From: JARYMI01 sp037444845
Lineage (GTDB): Bacteria > Acidobacteriota > Aminicenantia > Aminicenantales > UBA8522
Length of the DNA stretch: 61,108 bases
Assembly (NCBI GenBank): GCA_037444845.1
Contig: JBBILQ010000009.1
Coordinates: 1-61,108, forward strand
Direction of reading: 5' to 3'
The translations under genes and the position numbers were made by a program. Of the stretch, positions 50,760-59,259 are shown piece after piece. The notes under the pieces were generated by a model, which was given only the letters and a program-made list of their open reading frames with translations, did no database searches and was not told the origin of the DNA. The stretch's first letter is position 1. The number at the start of each line of letters is the position of its first letter.

Positions 50760-52121
50760 ATGGAACTCGACCTCATGTTTTTGAAGAAAACGCCGCCGCA
50801 CAGCCAGGAAGCGGAGAAAACGGTTCTCGGCGGAATTCTGGTCAACAACGAGAACCTGAACACTGTGCTGTCGGTCATTTCCCCCGAGGATTTTTACAGA
50901 GAGGCCAACCGCAAGATCCTCGAGAAGATCATCGTCCTGGTGGACAAGGGCCTTCCGGTTGACCTCCTCTCTCTGAGCGAAGAGCTCGGCCGCGCCGGCG
51001 CGCTGGATGAAGTCGGGGGGGCCTCTTACCTTTCTTCCTTGATGGACGGAGTTCCCCGAAGCCTGAACGTCGAATACCACGCCCGGATCATCAAGGAGAA
51101 ATCGCTCCTTCGCCGGCTCATCCTTTCCTCGGCCAAGATTATCTCCTCGAGTTATGGGCAGAAGGAAGACGCGGATGTCCTGCTCGACGAGGCCCAGGCC
51201 GCCATCATCGAAGTGGCCGAGCAGCGGGTCAAACTGGGGTTTGTCGCGGTCAAGCAACTGACCGAACCGACGCTAAGCATGATCGCCAACCTGGCCAAAA
51301 GGCGGGAGGCTGTCACCGGGGTGCCGTCGGGCTTCCGCGACCTGGACAACCTCACTTCGGGCTTTCAAAAGTCCGAATTCATCGTCGTCGCAGCCAGGCC
51401 CTCGATGGGCAAGACGGCCTTGTGCCTGAACATCTCCCAGTATGTCGGGTTAAAGACCGATTTCGCCGTCGGTTTTTTTTCCATGGAAATGGCCAAGGAG
51501 CAAATCGTCATCCGAATGCTTTGCGCCGACAGCCAGCTTGATATCAAGCGAGTCAGGACAGGGTTTATCAGCGAGCGGGAATTCGAGAAGCTCAAGCTGA
51601 GCGCCGAAGCGCTGTCCCAAGCCCGCATCTTTCTCGATGAGACGCCGGGCCTCACCGTGATGGAGATGAAAGCCAAAGCGAGGCGCCTGAAAATGGAAAA
51701 CAACCTGGATGTGCTGTTCATTGATTACATCCAGCTCATGCGCCCGGGCGGGAGGTTCGAGAACAGAAACCAGGAAATGGCCTTCATTTCGCGCTCCCTC
51801 AAAGAACTGGCCAAGGAGATCCAGATTCCCGTTGTCGGGATCTCCCAGCTCAGCCGCGCTCCAGAGAAGGGCCGGCGAGAACCGCGGCCTCAGCTTTCCG
51901 ACCTGCGCGAGTCGGGGGCTATCGAGCAGGATGCGGACGTCGTGATCTTCATCTACCGGCCGGAGATGTATCATCCCGGGGACGAGACGATCAGAGGGAT
52001 CGCTGAAGTCAACGTGGCCAAACAGAGGAATGGCCCGACGGATACGGTCAAGCTTGCCTTCTTCAACAGGTACGCCAGGTTCGCCAACGCGGATGTTGAT
52101 TTTCAATCCTTCGAGACTTAG
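50760..52121 (+). CDS. dnaB: Replicative DNA helicase
   Basis: A 453-residue hexameric helicase. The N-terminal DnaB domain has PHSQEAEKTVLGGILVNNEN, and the RecA-like motor has ARPSMGKTALCLNIS (Walker A), FFSMEMAKEQI, LDVLFIDYIQLM (Walker B) and SDLRESGAIEQDADVVIFIYR. The ATG at 50760 follows an AAGAGG site; the TTG two codons before is less likely. It ends two bases before mlaE. Confidence 0.95.
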   Translation: MELDLMFLKKTPPHSQEAEKTVLGGILVNNENLNTVLSVISPEDFYREANRKILEKIIVLVDKGLPVDLLSLSEELGRAGALDEVGGASYLSSLMDGVPRSLNVEYHARIIKEKSLLRRLILSSAKIISSSYGQKEDADVLLDEAQAAIIEVAEQRVKLGFVAVKQLTEPTLSMIANLAKRREAVTGVPSGFRDLDNLTSGFQKSEFIVVAARPSMGKTALCLNISQYVGLKTDFAVGFFSMEMAKEQIVIRMLCADSQLDIKRVRTGFISEREFEKLKLSAEALSQARIFLDETPGLTVMEMKAKARRLKMENNLDVLFIDYIQLMRPGGRFENRNQEMAFISRSLKELAKEIQIPVVGISQLSRAPEKGRREPRPQLSDLRESGAIEQDADVVIFIYRPEMYHPGDETIRGIAEVNVAKQRNGPTDTVKLAFFNRYARFANADVDFQSFET

Positions 52122-52122
52122 C

Positions 52123-52905
52123 ATGGCTGGCTTGGTCAAGGGGTCCTTCCTTTTCTCTCTCTTTGAGCAGTTAGGCGAAGTTGGGCTTCTCTTTTTTAAA
52201 ACCCTGCAGAATCTTTTCAAAAAGCCGCGGGAGCACCGGATTTTCCTCCGCCAGCTCGAGGAGATCGGCCTCAGGTCGCTCCCCGTCATCTCGCTCACAG
52301 CGGCCTTCGGGGGGCTGGTTTTCGGGCTCCAAACGTATGTGGGCTTAAAACGCTACATCGGCCCGGGCTCAGAGGTCTACGGCGGGCCGATCATCTCTCT
52401 CGGGCTGTCCAAAGAGCTGATCCCCATCCTGGTCGGGCTGATGGTTTCGGGCCGGGTGGGCTCGTCGATGGCGGCGGAGATCGGGACGATGAAGATCACC
52501 GAGCAGATCGACGCACTTTTCAGTCTTGGCGCAAACCCCATCCGTTATCTTGTCGTGCCCCGGGTCCTGGCTGCCTTTTTCATGCTCCCTTGCCTCACTC
52601 TTTACGGCGATATCATCGGGATTTTCTGCGGCTACTTCTATAACGTTGTCCTCATGGGAGTGAACAGAATCATCTATCTCCAGAATACGCTCCGCTATCT
52701 GGAGTTGTGGGATGTCGCGAGCGGGCTGGTCAAAGCCTCGGTTTTTGGACTGGTCATCGCCACGATCGGCTGCTGGCAGGGGCTGAAAGCAGAGGGAGGC
52801 GCGGAAGGAGTCGGCCGGGCCACGACGCGCACCGTCGTCCTGGCCAGTATTTCCATCCTGATCCTGAATTTCTTCCTGAGCAAAGCTCTGCCGGCCACTT
52901 TATGA
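52123..52905 (+). CDS. mlaE: MlaE-family ABC transporter permease
   Basis: A 260-residue inner-membrane permease of the retrograde phospholipid (Mla/MCE) transporter. It has about five hydrophobic helices and the motif SRMGRVGSSMAAEIGTMKITEQIDAL in a slightly different form (VSGRVGSSMAAE, then IGTMKITEQ), followed by LGANPIRYLVVPRV. The start is the ATG at 52123, two bases after the dnaB stop. It overlaps mlaF by ATGA. MlaB and MlaC are not encoded here. Confidence 0.92.
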   Translation: MAGLVKGSFLFSLFEQLGEVGLLFFKTLQNLFKKPREHRIFLRQLEEIGLRSLPVISLTAAFGGLVFGLQTYVGLKRYIGPGSEVYGGPIISLGLSKELIPILVGLMVSGRVGSSMAAEIGTMKITEQIDALFSLGANPIRYLVVPRVLAAFFMLPCLTLYGDIIGIFCGYFYNVVLMGVNRIIYLQNTLRYLELWDVASGLVKASVFGLVIATIGCWQGLKAEGGAEGVGRATTRTVVLASISILILNFFLSKALPATL

Positions 52906-53654
52906 AAATGATCAGCGTTGTCGATCTTCATAAAGCCTTCGGGCCGAACAAAGTCCTCCGGGGAGTGAACTTCACTGTCGCCAAGGGAGAGACGATGGTC
53001 GTCATCGGCCAGAGCGGCTCTGGCAAGAGCGTCCTTCTCAAACTGATGATCGGTCTGCTTAAGCCGGATGCCGGAAGAATCACTATTGACGGCGAGGACA
53101 TCACTCACCTCAAGGATGAAGCCCTGCAGGGGATAACGAAGAAATTCGGGCTTCTTTTCCAGGGAGCAGCCCTGTTTGATTCGATGACGGTGGCCGAAAA
53201 TGTGCGTTTTGGGCTGGAACGGCACACTCGCCACTCGGCCGCCGAGATGGACGAGCTGGTGGCCGAGAGCTTGGCGCGTGTTGGCCTCTCCGGCGTTGAA
53301 AACCTCATGCCGCATCAGTTGAGCGGGGGGATGAAGAAGAGAGTCGGCCTGGCCAGAGCCATCGTCTACAGGCCCGAGATCATGCTTTACGACGAGCCCT
53401 CGACAGGGATTGATCCTATCCGGGCCGACGCCATCAACGACCTCATCAGCAAGCTAAAGATCGAAATGGGCGTCACTTCCGTCGTGATCACGCACGACAT
53501 GGCCAGCTCCTACAAAGTTGCGGACAGGATAGCCATGCTGTTCGACGGCCGGATCATCGAAGAAGGGACTCCGGATGAAATCAAACGCAGCCAGAATCCC
53601 GTCGTCCAGCAATTTATCCACGGGAAGGCGGAGGGTCCGATCAGGACGTATTAA
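52902..53654 (+). CDS. mlaF: MlaF-family ABC transporter ATP-binding protein
   Basis: A 250-residue ATPase of the Mla complex: Walker A GQSGSGKSVLLKL, a Q-loop in LFQGAALFDS, the signature LSGGMKKRVGLARAI, Walker B IMLYDEPSTGID and the H-loop VVITHDM. It begins at the ATG overlapping the mlaE stop; upstream in-frame codons are the mlaE gene read in another frame. Confidence 0.94.
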   Translation: MKMISVVDLHKAFGPNKVLRGVNFTVAKGETMVVIGQSGSGKSVLLKLMIGLLKPDAGRITIDGEDITHLKDEALQGITKKFGLLFQGAALFDSMTVAENVRFGLERHTRHSAAEMDELVAESLARVGLSGVENLMPHQLSGGMKKRVGLARAIVYRPEIMLYDEPSTGIDPIRADAINDLISKLKIEMGVTSVVITHDMASSYKVADRIAMLFDGRIIEEGTPDEIKRSQNPVVQQFIHGKAEGPIRTY

Positions 53655-53668
53655 GAGAGGCGAGACCG

Positions 53669-54976
53669 ATGCGACGAGAAGCGAAAATCGGGTTTTTCCT
53701 GGGAGGGGCCATCCTCATCCTGGCCATCTTTATTTTCATTGTCGGCGACCTGTCGGTTTTATTCAGGAAACCAGGCTACGAGCTTTTCACGGCGTTTGAC
53801 TCCGCTTCCGGGCTGGAGACCAGGGCGACCGTCAGGATGGCTGGCGTGAAAATCGGCTATGTCAAGGATATCCAGCTTGTCGGAAGGCGCGCTCAGGTTG
53901 AGATGAGTATCTTCCCCAGGTATGAAGTTCCTAAGGGGTCGATAGCAACGCTGGCCTCGCTCGGGTTGATCGGAGAACGATACATCGAGATTACGCCCGG
54001 TGAAGAGGCTTCAGCCTTCGAGGCCGGAGAGATGATCGATTCGGTTCCGTCGGCCAGCCTCGACCAGGTCGGCACCCTGCTCCTCGGAGTGGCTGAAGAT
54101 ATCAAAGAGATGGGCCGGTCGATCCAGGAGATGGCAGGAGAGGAATCCCGGGCCAGCCTGCAGAATGTCCTCCGGAATCTGGATGCTTTTTCCCGCGATT
54201 TGGACGGGTTCATGAGTCAGAACAGAGACGATTTGGAGACCGGCATTCGCCATGCTTCCCAGGCCGCTAAAGAATTCGAGCAGAGAATCAAGGAGGTCTC
54301 GCAAAGCGTCGACGAGACTGTTTCGCTTCTCAAAAACATCGCCCAGGAAAACCGGGATGTAGTCAAGTTCAACCTGGAGAAGATCAAGGAGTTGCTCTCC
54401 CGGCTGGAGGAATCCCTCCGCCACCTTTCCGAGTCTCTTGATAAAATAAACAGGGGCGAGGGGACTCTTGGAAAACTGATCAATGACCCGCGCCTTTATG
54501 ATGAAGCCGAGGCAACTCTCGATTCAGTCAGAAAAACAGTCGAGCCGCTGAGCAGGATGAGGGCCGCGGGGACCTACAGGGTTGATTACCTGAGCGAAAC
54601 CCGGAAGGTAAAAAGCACCCTCAGCCTGAATTTTTACCTGACTCCTCAGTATTTTGTCTCCGGACAGGTTGTCGAAGACCCTCTTCAGAACATGTTCACG
54701 TACTCGGCTCAGGGGGGATTCCGCTGGGGCTCTGTGGCTTCGCGGGTGGGGATTTTTGAATCCGCCTTTGGAGCAGGGGTCGATGTTTTGGCTCTGGGGG
54801 ACCGGCTGATCTTCACCCTGGAGGGGTTTGATTTCGAGCGTAACGGCGGCCCCCGGCTGCGTTTCGCCACGCAGTATTTTCTGCTCAGGTATTTTTATCT
54901 CGTTTCCGGCTGGGATGATTTCGGCTTGCGGGCGAGAAGAGAAATCTATTTTGGGCTGGGGCTTGGAACGCGATGA
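53669..54976 (+). CDS. mlaD: MlaD-like MCE-domain lipid-transport protein
   Basis: A 435-residue membrane-anchored protein. One N-terminal helix (about 8-30) precedes the MCE domain (about 38-115: YELFTAFDSASGLETRATVR, then MAGVKIGYVKDI). A long helical coil (about 150-290) follows, then a C-terminal part that ends in beta strands (about 300-435). It is longer than E. coli MlaD (183), like the MCE proteins of other phyla, and may bridge the periplasm. The start has GAGAGGCGAG upstream. It overlaps radA by ATGA. Confidence 0.9.
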   Translation: MRREAKIGFFLGGAILILAIFIFIVGDLSVLFRKPGYELFTAFDSASGLETRATVRMAGVKIGYVKDIQLVGRRAQVEMSIFPRYEVPKGSIATLASLGLIGERYIEITPGEEASAFEAGEMIDSVPSASLDQVGTLLLGVAEDIKEMGRSIQEMAGEESRASLQNVLRNLDAFSRDLDGFMSQNRDDLETGIRHASQAAKEFEQRIKEVSQSVDETVSLLKNIAQENRDVVKFNLEKIKELLSRLEESLRHLSESLDKINRGEGTLGKLINDPRLYDEAEATLDSVRKTVEPLSRMRAAGTYRVDYLSETRKVKSTLSLNFYLTPQYFVSGQVVEDPLQNMFTYSAQGGFRWGSVASRVGIFESAFGAGVDVLALGDRLIFTLEGFDFERNGGPRLRFATQYFLLRYFYLVSGWDDFGLRARREIYFGLGLGTR

Positions 54977-56334
54977 AAGATAAAGAGAAAACGGTCTTCG
55001 TTTGCCAGACCTGCGGCTTCCGCTCTCCCAAATGGCTGGGCCGCTGCCCAAGCTGCGGCGAATGGAATAGCCTTGTTGAGGAACCGGAAGAGGTCGCGCC
55101 GGTTGAGTTTTCTTTTCCGCCGTCCGAGGCTCTTCTTTACCGCGACATCCGGGAAATAAAAAAGCCGCGGCTCAAGATTCCTGTTGAGGAGTTCAACAAG
55201 GTCTTGGGAGGCGGCGTTGTCCTCGGCTCTCTGGTCTTGATCGGCGGGGAGCCAGGGATCGGCAAGTCCACGCTTCTCCTCCAGGTCTGCCGCGACTTTG
55301 CCGGCCAGGGGGAGAGAGTGCTCTACATCTCTGGCGAGGAATCTCTCGAGCAGATAAAGCTCCGGGGTGACCGGCTTGGTGTCAAGGACGGAGAGCTCTA
55401 TCTCCTGGCCGAAACAAACATGGAGCGCATCCTCGCTCAAGCGCAGAAGCTCCAGCCGAAGGTTCTGGTGCTGGACTCTGTCCAAACCGTTTTTTCGGCC
55501 AAGCTGAGCTCGAGTCCCGGGACGATCAGCCAAGTGAGGGAAGTGGCCAGCGAGATTTTCCGCTACTCCAAGAAAAATCAAGTTTCCTCTTTCCTCATCG
55601 GCCACATCACCAAGGAGGGGTCGTTGGCCGGACCCAAGTCGCTCGAGCACATGGTCGACGTCGTCCTCCTGTTCGAGGGAGAGAGAGACCACAGCCACCG
55701 GGTGCTGAGGGCGCTCAAGAACAGGTTTGGCCCGGTCTCTGAGCTGGCCATCTTCGAGATGGCGAGCGGCGGCCTTCAGGCTATCCCCAACCCCTCGGCT
55801 TTCTTCCTCAAGGAAAGGCCGGCCGACGAATCCGGGAGTGTTGTCGTTTCCATGATCAAGGGCAGCCGCCCGCTGCTGGCGGAAATCCAGGCCCTGGTCT
55901 CGCCGACGCTGTTTGTCGGAAGCCCGCGGCGGATGACGATCGGACTTGACCACTTTCGCACGGCCATGCTGCTGGCCGTCATCGAGAGAAAGCTTGGGTA
56001 CAGTTTCGGCGGCGAGGATATCTATCTGAACGTGGCCGGCGGGTTGACCATTGAAGAGCCGGCCGCAGACTTAGGAGTGGTCCTGGCCGTCGTCTCCTGC
56101 CTCAAAAACAAGGCCCTGCCCCGCGATATGGTCGTTTTTGGAGAAGTCGGCCTGAGTGGCGAGATCCGGTCCGTGGGCAGCCCCCTGTCCCGGATAAAGG
56201 AAGCCCTTTCTCTCGGCTTCAAGACAGTCCTTCTTCCTCAAGGGAGCCTGGCCCTTTTAGAAAGAGAGAACTTGCCCGGGGCCCGGCTGCTGGGCGTTCG
56301 GAATGTCAAGGAATCGGCCCAATTTATCTTTTAG
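54973..56334 (+). CDS. radA: DNA repair protein RadA
   Basis: A 453-residue RecA-related branch-migration protein. It has the N-terminal zinc finger VCQTCGFRSPKWLGRCPSCG, Walker A GGEPGIGKSTLLLQ, the RadA motif LKNRFGPVSELAIF and a C-terminal Lon-like domain (about 280-453). It lies in the order radA-yacL-ispD-ispF, which matches the Bacillus cluster without disA. Confidence 0.95.
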   Translation: MKDKEKTVFVCQTCGFRSPKWLGRCPSCGEWNSLVEEPEEVAPVEFSFPPSEALLYRDIREIKKPRLKIPVEEFNKVLGGGVVLGSLVLIGGEPGIGKSTLLLQVCRDFAGQGERVLYISGEESLEQIKLRGDRLGVKDGELYLLAETNMERILAQAQKLQPKVLVLDSVQTVFSAKLSSSPGTISQVREVASEIFRYSKKNQVSSFLIGHITKEGSLAGPKSLEHMVDVVLLFEGERDHSHRVLRALKNRFGPVSELAIFEMASGGLQAIPNPSAFFLKERPADESGSVVVSMIKGSRPLLAEIQALVSPTLFVGSPRRMTIGLDHFRTAMLLAVIERKLGYSFGGEDIYLNVAGGLTIEEPAADLGVVLAVVSCLKNKALPRDMVVFGEVGLSGEIRSVGSPLSRIKEALSLGFKTVLLPQGSLALLERENLPGARLLGVRNVKESAQFIF

Positions 56335-56361
56335 ATTGTATTTTGAATGAGGACTCATACC

Positions 56362-57351
56362 ATGGGAATTATCGTTTTTAGGCTCCTGATCATCGCCTCG
56401 ATCACGGCAGCCGGGTATTTCTTGCCTTTCTTCAACCTGCCGCGGCCGGCCAGCGCCGCGGTCGCTTTTGCTTTGGCTGCGATCATCATGCACCTGGAAA
56501 CACGCATCCGCCGGACTCAGTTCAAGGTCATTTGGGGGTCGACCATCGGGACGTTTGCCGGGGTCTTCCTGGGCTGGGTTCTGGGGATCATCTACAAGAA
56601 CGTCGCCTCGGACTCGTCGACGTCGCTCTTCATCCAGGTTTTTTTCTTGATCATCATGCCCTACATCGGGTTCCTGGTCGGGACGCAGAAGTCGGAGTGG
56701 CTTGACCCGGCGCACCTTTTCCGGTTTTTTAAAGAAAAGAGCGTCGGCCGGAGTTGCAAGATCCTGGACACGAGCGTCATCATCGACGGCCGCATCACCG
56801 ACCTCTGCGACACGGGCTTTATCGAGGGCACCCTCGTCATCCCTCAATTCATCCTCAAGGAGCTCCAGCTCGTGGCTGATTCCCCGGACGGGCTGAAGCG
56901 CCAGAGGGGACGGCGCGGGCTCGACGTTTTGAATCATCTCCAGAAATCGTCCCAGATTTCGGCCATCATTTCAGAGATGGATTTCCCCGATATCCGAGAT
57001 GTTGACTCGAAGCTCATCGAGCTGGCCAAACAGCTGGATGGAAAGCTTGTCACCAACGATGTCAACCTCAACAAGGTGGCCAGGCTGCACGGCATAGCCG
57101 TCCTCAACATCAACGAGCTGACCAACGCCCTGAGGCCTGTTGTCCTGCCCGGCGAGATAATGCGGGTGTTTATCCTCAAGGAGGGCAAGGAGAAAGACCA
57201 GGGTGTCGGCTACTTGGACGACGGGACCATGGTCGTGGTCGACAATTCCAGGCGGATGATCGGCCAGAACATCGACGTCACGGTCACGTCTGTTCTCCAG
57301 ACGACCGTGGGAAAAATGATTTTCGGACGCTACAACGAAGACTCCCGATGA
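56362..57351 (+). CDS. YacL-type PIN and TRAM domain membrane protein
   Basis: A 329-residue protein. Four hydrophobic helices (about 1-115) anchor it, followed by a PIN nuclease-like domain (about 130-250) with acidic residues in DTSVIIDGRITDLCD and VTNDVNLNKVA, and a TRAM domain (about 265-329: LPGEIMRVFILKEGKE then QGVGYLDDGTMVVV). The substrate is probably RNA. GAGGA lies 8 bases before the ATG at 56362; a start at 56347 is less well supported. It overlaps ispD by ATGA. Confidence 0.88.
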   Translation: MGIIVFRLLIIASITAAGYFLPFFNLPRPASAAVAFALAAIIMHLETRIRRTQFKVIWGSTIGTFAGVFLGWVLGIIYKNVASDSSTSLFIQVFFLIIMPYIGFLVGTQKSEWLDPAHLFRFFKEKSVGRSCKILDTSVIIDGRITDLCDTGFIEGTLVIPQFILKELQLVADSPDGLKRQRGRRGLDVLNHLQKSSQISAIISEMDFPDIRDVDSKLIELAKQLDGKLVTNDVNLNKVARLHGIAVLNINELTNALRPVVLPGEIMRVFILKEGKEKDQGVGYLDDGTMVVVDNSRRMIGQNIDVTVTSVLQTTVGKMIFGRYNEDSR

Positions 57352-58013
57352 GACGAGTGTCAGCCATCATCGTGGCCGCCGGAGAGGGGAAACGCTTCGG
57401 GTCGGCCAAGCAGTTTGCCCTTCTTCGCGGGAGACCCCTCCTGGACTGGAGCCTGGAAAAGTTCGAGAGTCATCCGGGCGTGGACGAGATCGTCCTTGTC
57501 CTTCCCGGTGACAAGGATAGAATCGCGTACCAGGGGCGCGGCCGGAAGGTCATCGCCGTTGTCGCCGGCGGGCCGAGAAGACAGGATTCCGTCTTCCGCG
57601 GAGTGGAAGCCCTGGATCCGGAGAGGGCTGATATTGTCCTTGTTCATGACGGAGTGCGACCCCTGGTGAGCCGCGCTCTTATCACCCGGGTTATCGAAGA
57701 AGCGCAGAGAAAAGGAGCGGCCATCCCGGCAGTCCCCGTGGAGGATACGCTCAAGGAAGTTGACCGATCTCGGGTTGTTCGCACTCTGGACAGGGAACGG
57801 ATTTATCGAGTTCAGACGCCGCAGGGTTTTTTATACCCGATCCTGAGAATGGCCCTTGACCGAGCCCGAGAGGAAGGATATTCGGAGAAGGATGAAGCCG
57901 CGCTTCTGGAGAGGACCGGAGAGACAGTGGCGGTGGTCGCGGGCGACCCCCGGAATATCAAGATCACAACGCCGCTCGACTTAAAGATGGCGGAGGTCTG
58001 GCTTGAATCCTAA
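57348..58013 (+). CDS. ispD: 2-C-methyl-D-erythritol 4-phosphate cytidylyltransferase
   Basis: A 221-residue MEP-pathway enzyme that makes CDP-methylerythritol. It has IIVAAGEGKRFGSAKQFALL, VAGGPRRQDSVFRG, DIVLVHDGVRPLVS and QTPQGFLYPILRMA. It starts in the ATGA overlap with the PIN-TRAM gene and overlaps ispF by 11 bp. Confidence 0.95.
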   Translation: MRRVSAIIVAAGEGKRFGSAKQFALLRGRPLLDWSLEKFESHPGVDEIVLVLPGDKDRIAYQGRGRKVIAVVAGGPRRQDSVFRGVEALDPERADIVLVHDGVRPLVSRALITRVIEEAQRKGAAIPAVPVEDTLKEVDRSRVVRTLDRERIYRVQTPQGFLYPILRMALDRAREEGYSEKDEAALLERTGETVAVVAGDPRNIKITTPLDLKMAEVWLES

Positions 58014-58503
58014 TGTTGGATTTGGTTATGACATTCACCGGTTCAAAAAGGGAAGGAAGCTCTATTTAGGAGGAATTGAAATTGCTCATCCGGCGGGGCT
58101 CGTCGGGCATTCGGACGGCGACTGCCTGATCCATGCCCTCATCGATGCCCTTCTGGGCGCAAGCGGGGATGTGGACATTGGCCGGCTTTTTCCGGACACA
58201 GACCCGGAGTATAAAGATATCCGGAGCACAGAGCTCTTAAAACGCGTTGCCGGCCGGCTCCGAAGAAAGAAGCTGGAAGTCTTCAGCATCGACGCAGTGG
58301 TCGTCGCAGAGGCGCCTCGCCTGGCTCCCTTTGTCGATCAAATGAAGTCTGTGCTTTGTCCTCTTCTCAGGCTTCCGAGAGGGCGACTCGGGATCAAGGC
58401 CAAAACGAACGAAGGCATCGGTCTCGTTGGCCGAGGAAGCGCTGTGGCCTGTTGGGTTGTGGTTCTGGTCGGGGGAAAAAAGGGGAAAGGAGATAAAAGA
58501 TGA
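58003..58503 (+). CDS. ispF: 2-C-methyl-D-erythritol 2,4-cyclodiphosphate synthase
   Basis: A 166-residue MEP-pathway enzyme. It has VGFGYDIHRF and HSDGDCLIHALIDALLG with the zinc-binding Asp and His residues, GRLFPDTDPEYKDI and KAKTNEGIGLVGRG. The start is a TTG (58003) preceded by GGAGG at normal spacing; no ATG fits. The C-terminus has a short Lys-rich extension. Confidence 0.95.
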   Translation: MNPNVGFGYDIHRFKKGRKLYLGGIEIAHPAGLVGHSDGDCLIHALIDALLGASGDVDIGRLFPDTDPEYKDIRSTELLKRVAGRLRRKKLEVFSIDAVVVAEAPRLAPFVDQMKSVLCPLLRLPRGRLGIKAKTNEGIGLVGRGSAVACWVVVLVGGKKGKGDKR

Positions 58504-58538
58504 ACGTTGTTCCTTCGGGGATTCTTCCTCAAAGTCTC

Positions 58539-58817
58539 CTATCTCTGGCTCTGGTAAGTCAGCTTTTTTCTCGATGCCTCGGCCAGAGCTGTGAAGACCA
58601 CGCTGAGCAGCGCCTCGTAGCCTCTTTCCGGGCGATGGAACACTTCTTCCTTTTCATATCCCCTGGGCCTGATGATCTGATATTTATAGTAGGGGGTTCC
58701 TTCCAGCGTTATTCTTTCTTTAGTGTTGCGAATGATGACCTGGCCAACTCCCCTTGCTCCATTCAAAATTCTCACGACAACATCCCTGTCCGTGGAATGA
58801 GATTTTATGACGTTCAT
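58539..58817 (-). CDS. Small basic protein of unknown function
   Basis: A 92-residue soluble protein with no signal peptide. It alternates short beta-type stretches (VVVRILNGARGVGQVIIRN, then ITLEGTPYYKYQIIRP) with an amphipathic C-terminal helix (YEALLSVVFTALAEASRKK). I do not recognise the family. The start is the ATG at 58817, which has GGAGG eight bases upstream; the ORF extends to 58907 but without a ribosome-binding site. It is convergent with ispF. Confidence 0.55.
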   Translation of the reverse strand: MNVIKSHSTDRDVVVRILNGARGVGQVIIRNTKERITLEGTPYYKYQIIRPRGYEKEEVFHRPERGYEALLSVVFTALAEASRKKLTYQSQR

Positions 58818-58939
58818 GCCTGTATCCTCCATTTCTATTTTGTCGATTGAACTACACTTTATTAGACAACAAAGCGCCAAATAACTTGGCTTTAAATTTT
58901 TATTCATCTGTGGTAGGAGAATAGGCAGCGTCTCTTTTT

Positions 58940-59206
58940 ATGTGATTAAATCGGGCGCAGGAGGCTGCCCTTGGCCCCCGGGCCCCGGGGAACCAGTCCC
59001 GTCGGTTCCCCCCGTCGGAGAAGCCGACTTTTGGAAGGGGGTCCAGGGGGATATCTCCTCCTGGTCGCAAGCCGAAGGCCGAGAAGGGGAGGAGGGGAGC
59101 GAAGCGACCGTTGGAAGGGGACTCATAGTCCCCTCCAGGACGTCGGGTCCCCCCTTCGCTACGGGGTCTTTTGGGCAGCCCCCTGCACCCGTCACAAAAA
59201 TCACAT
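58940..59206. repeat. Dispersed inverted-repeat (REPIN-like) element, copy B
   Basis: About 267 bp, bounded by ATGTGATT (58940-58947) and its inverse AATCACAT (59199-59206). Inside lie GGGCGCAGGAGGCTGCCC (58953-58970) and GGGCAGCCCCCTGCACCC (59173-59190), inverted copies matching at 16 of 18. The first 90 bases match the reverse complement of copy A at 15319-15471 closely, including the GGGGAACC/GGTTCCCC hairpin. Copy B has about 110 bp more in the middle, including hairpin GGGGACT-CAT-AGTCCCC. It fills most of the 442 bp gap before xdhC. Confidence 0.8.
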
Positions 59207-59259
59207 GTTTAAGATGCTTCCAGGAAAATACCTGCAGTCAGAGCAGTGAAAGAATTCTC

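Noticed and set aside
54946..55953. 335-codon minus-strand ORF opposite radA
   Set aside because: Antisense shadow of radA.
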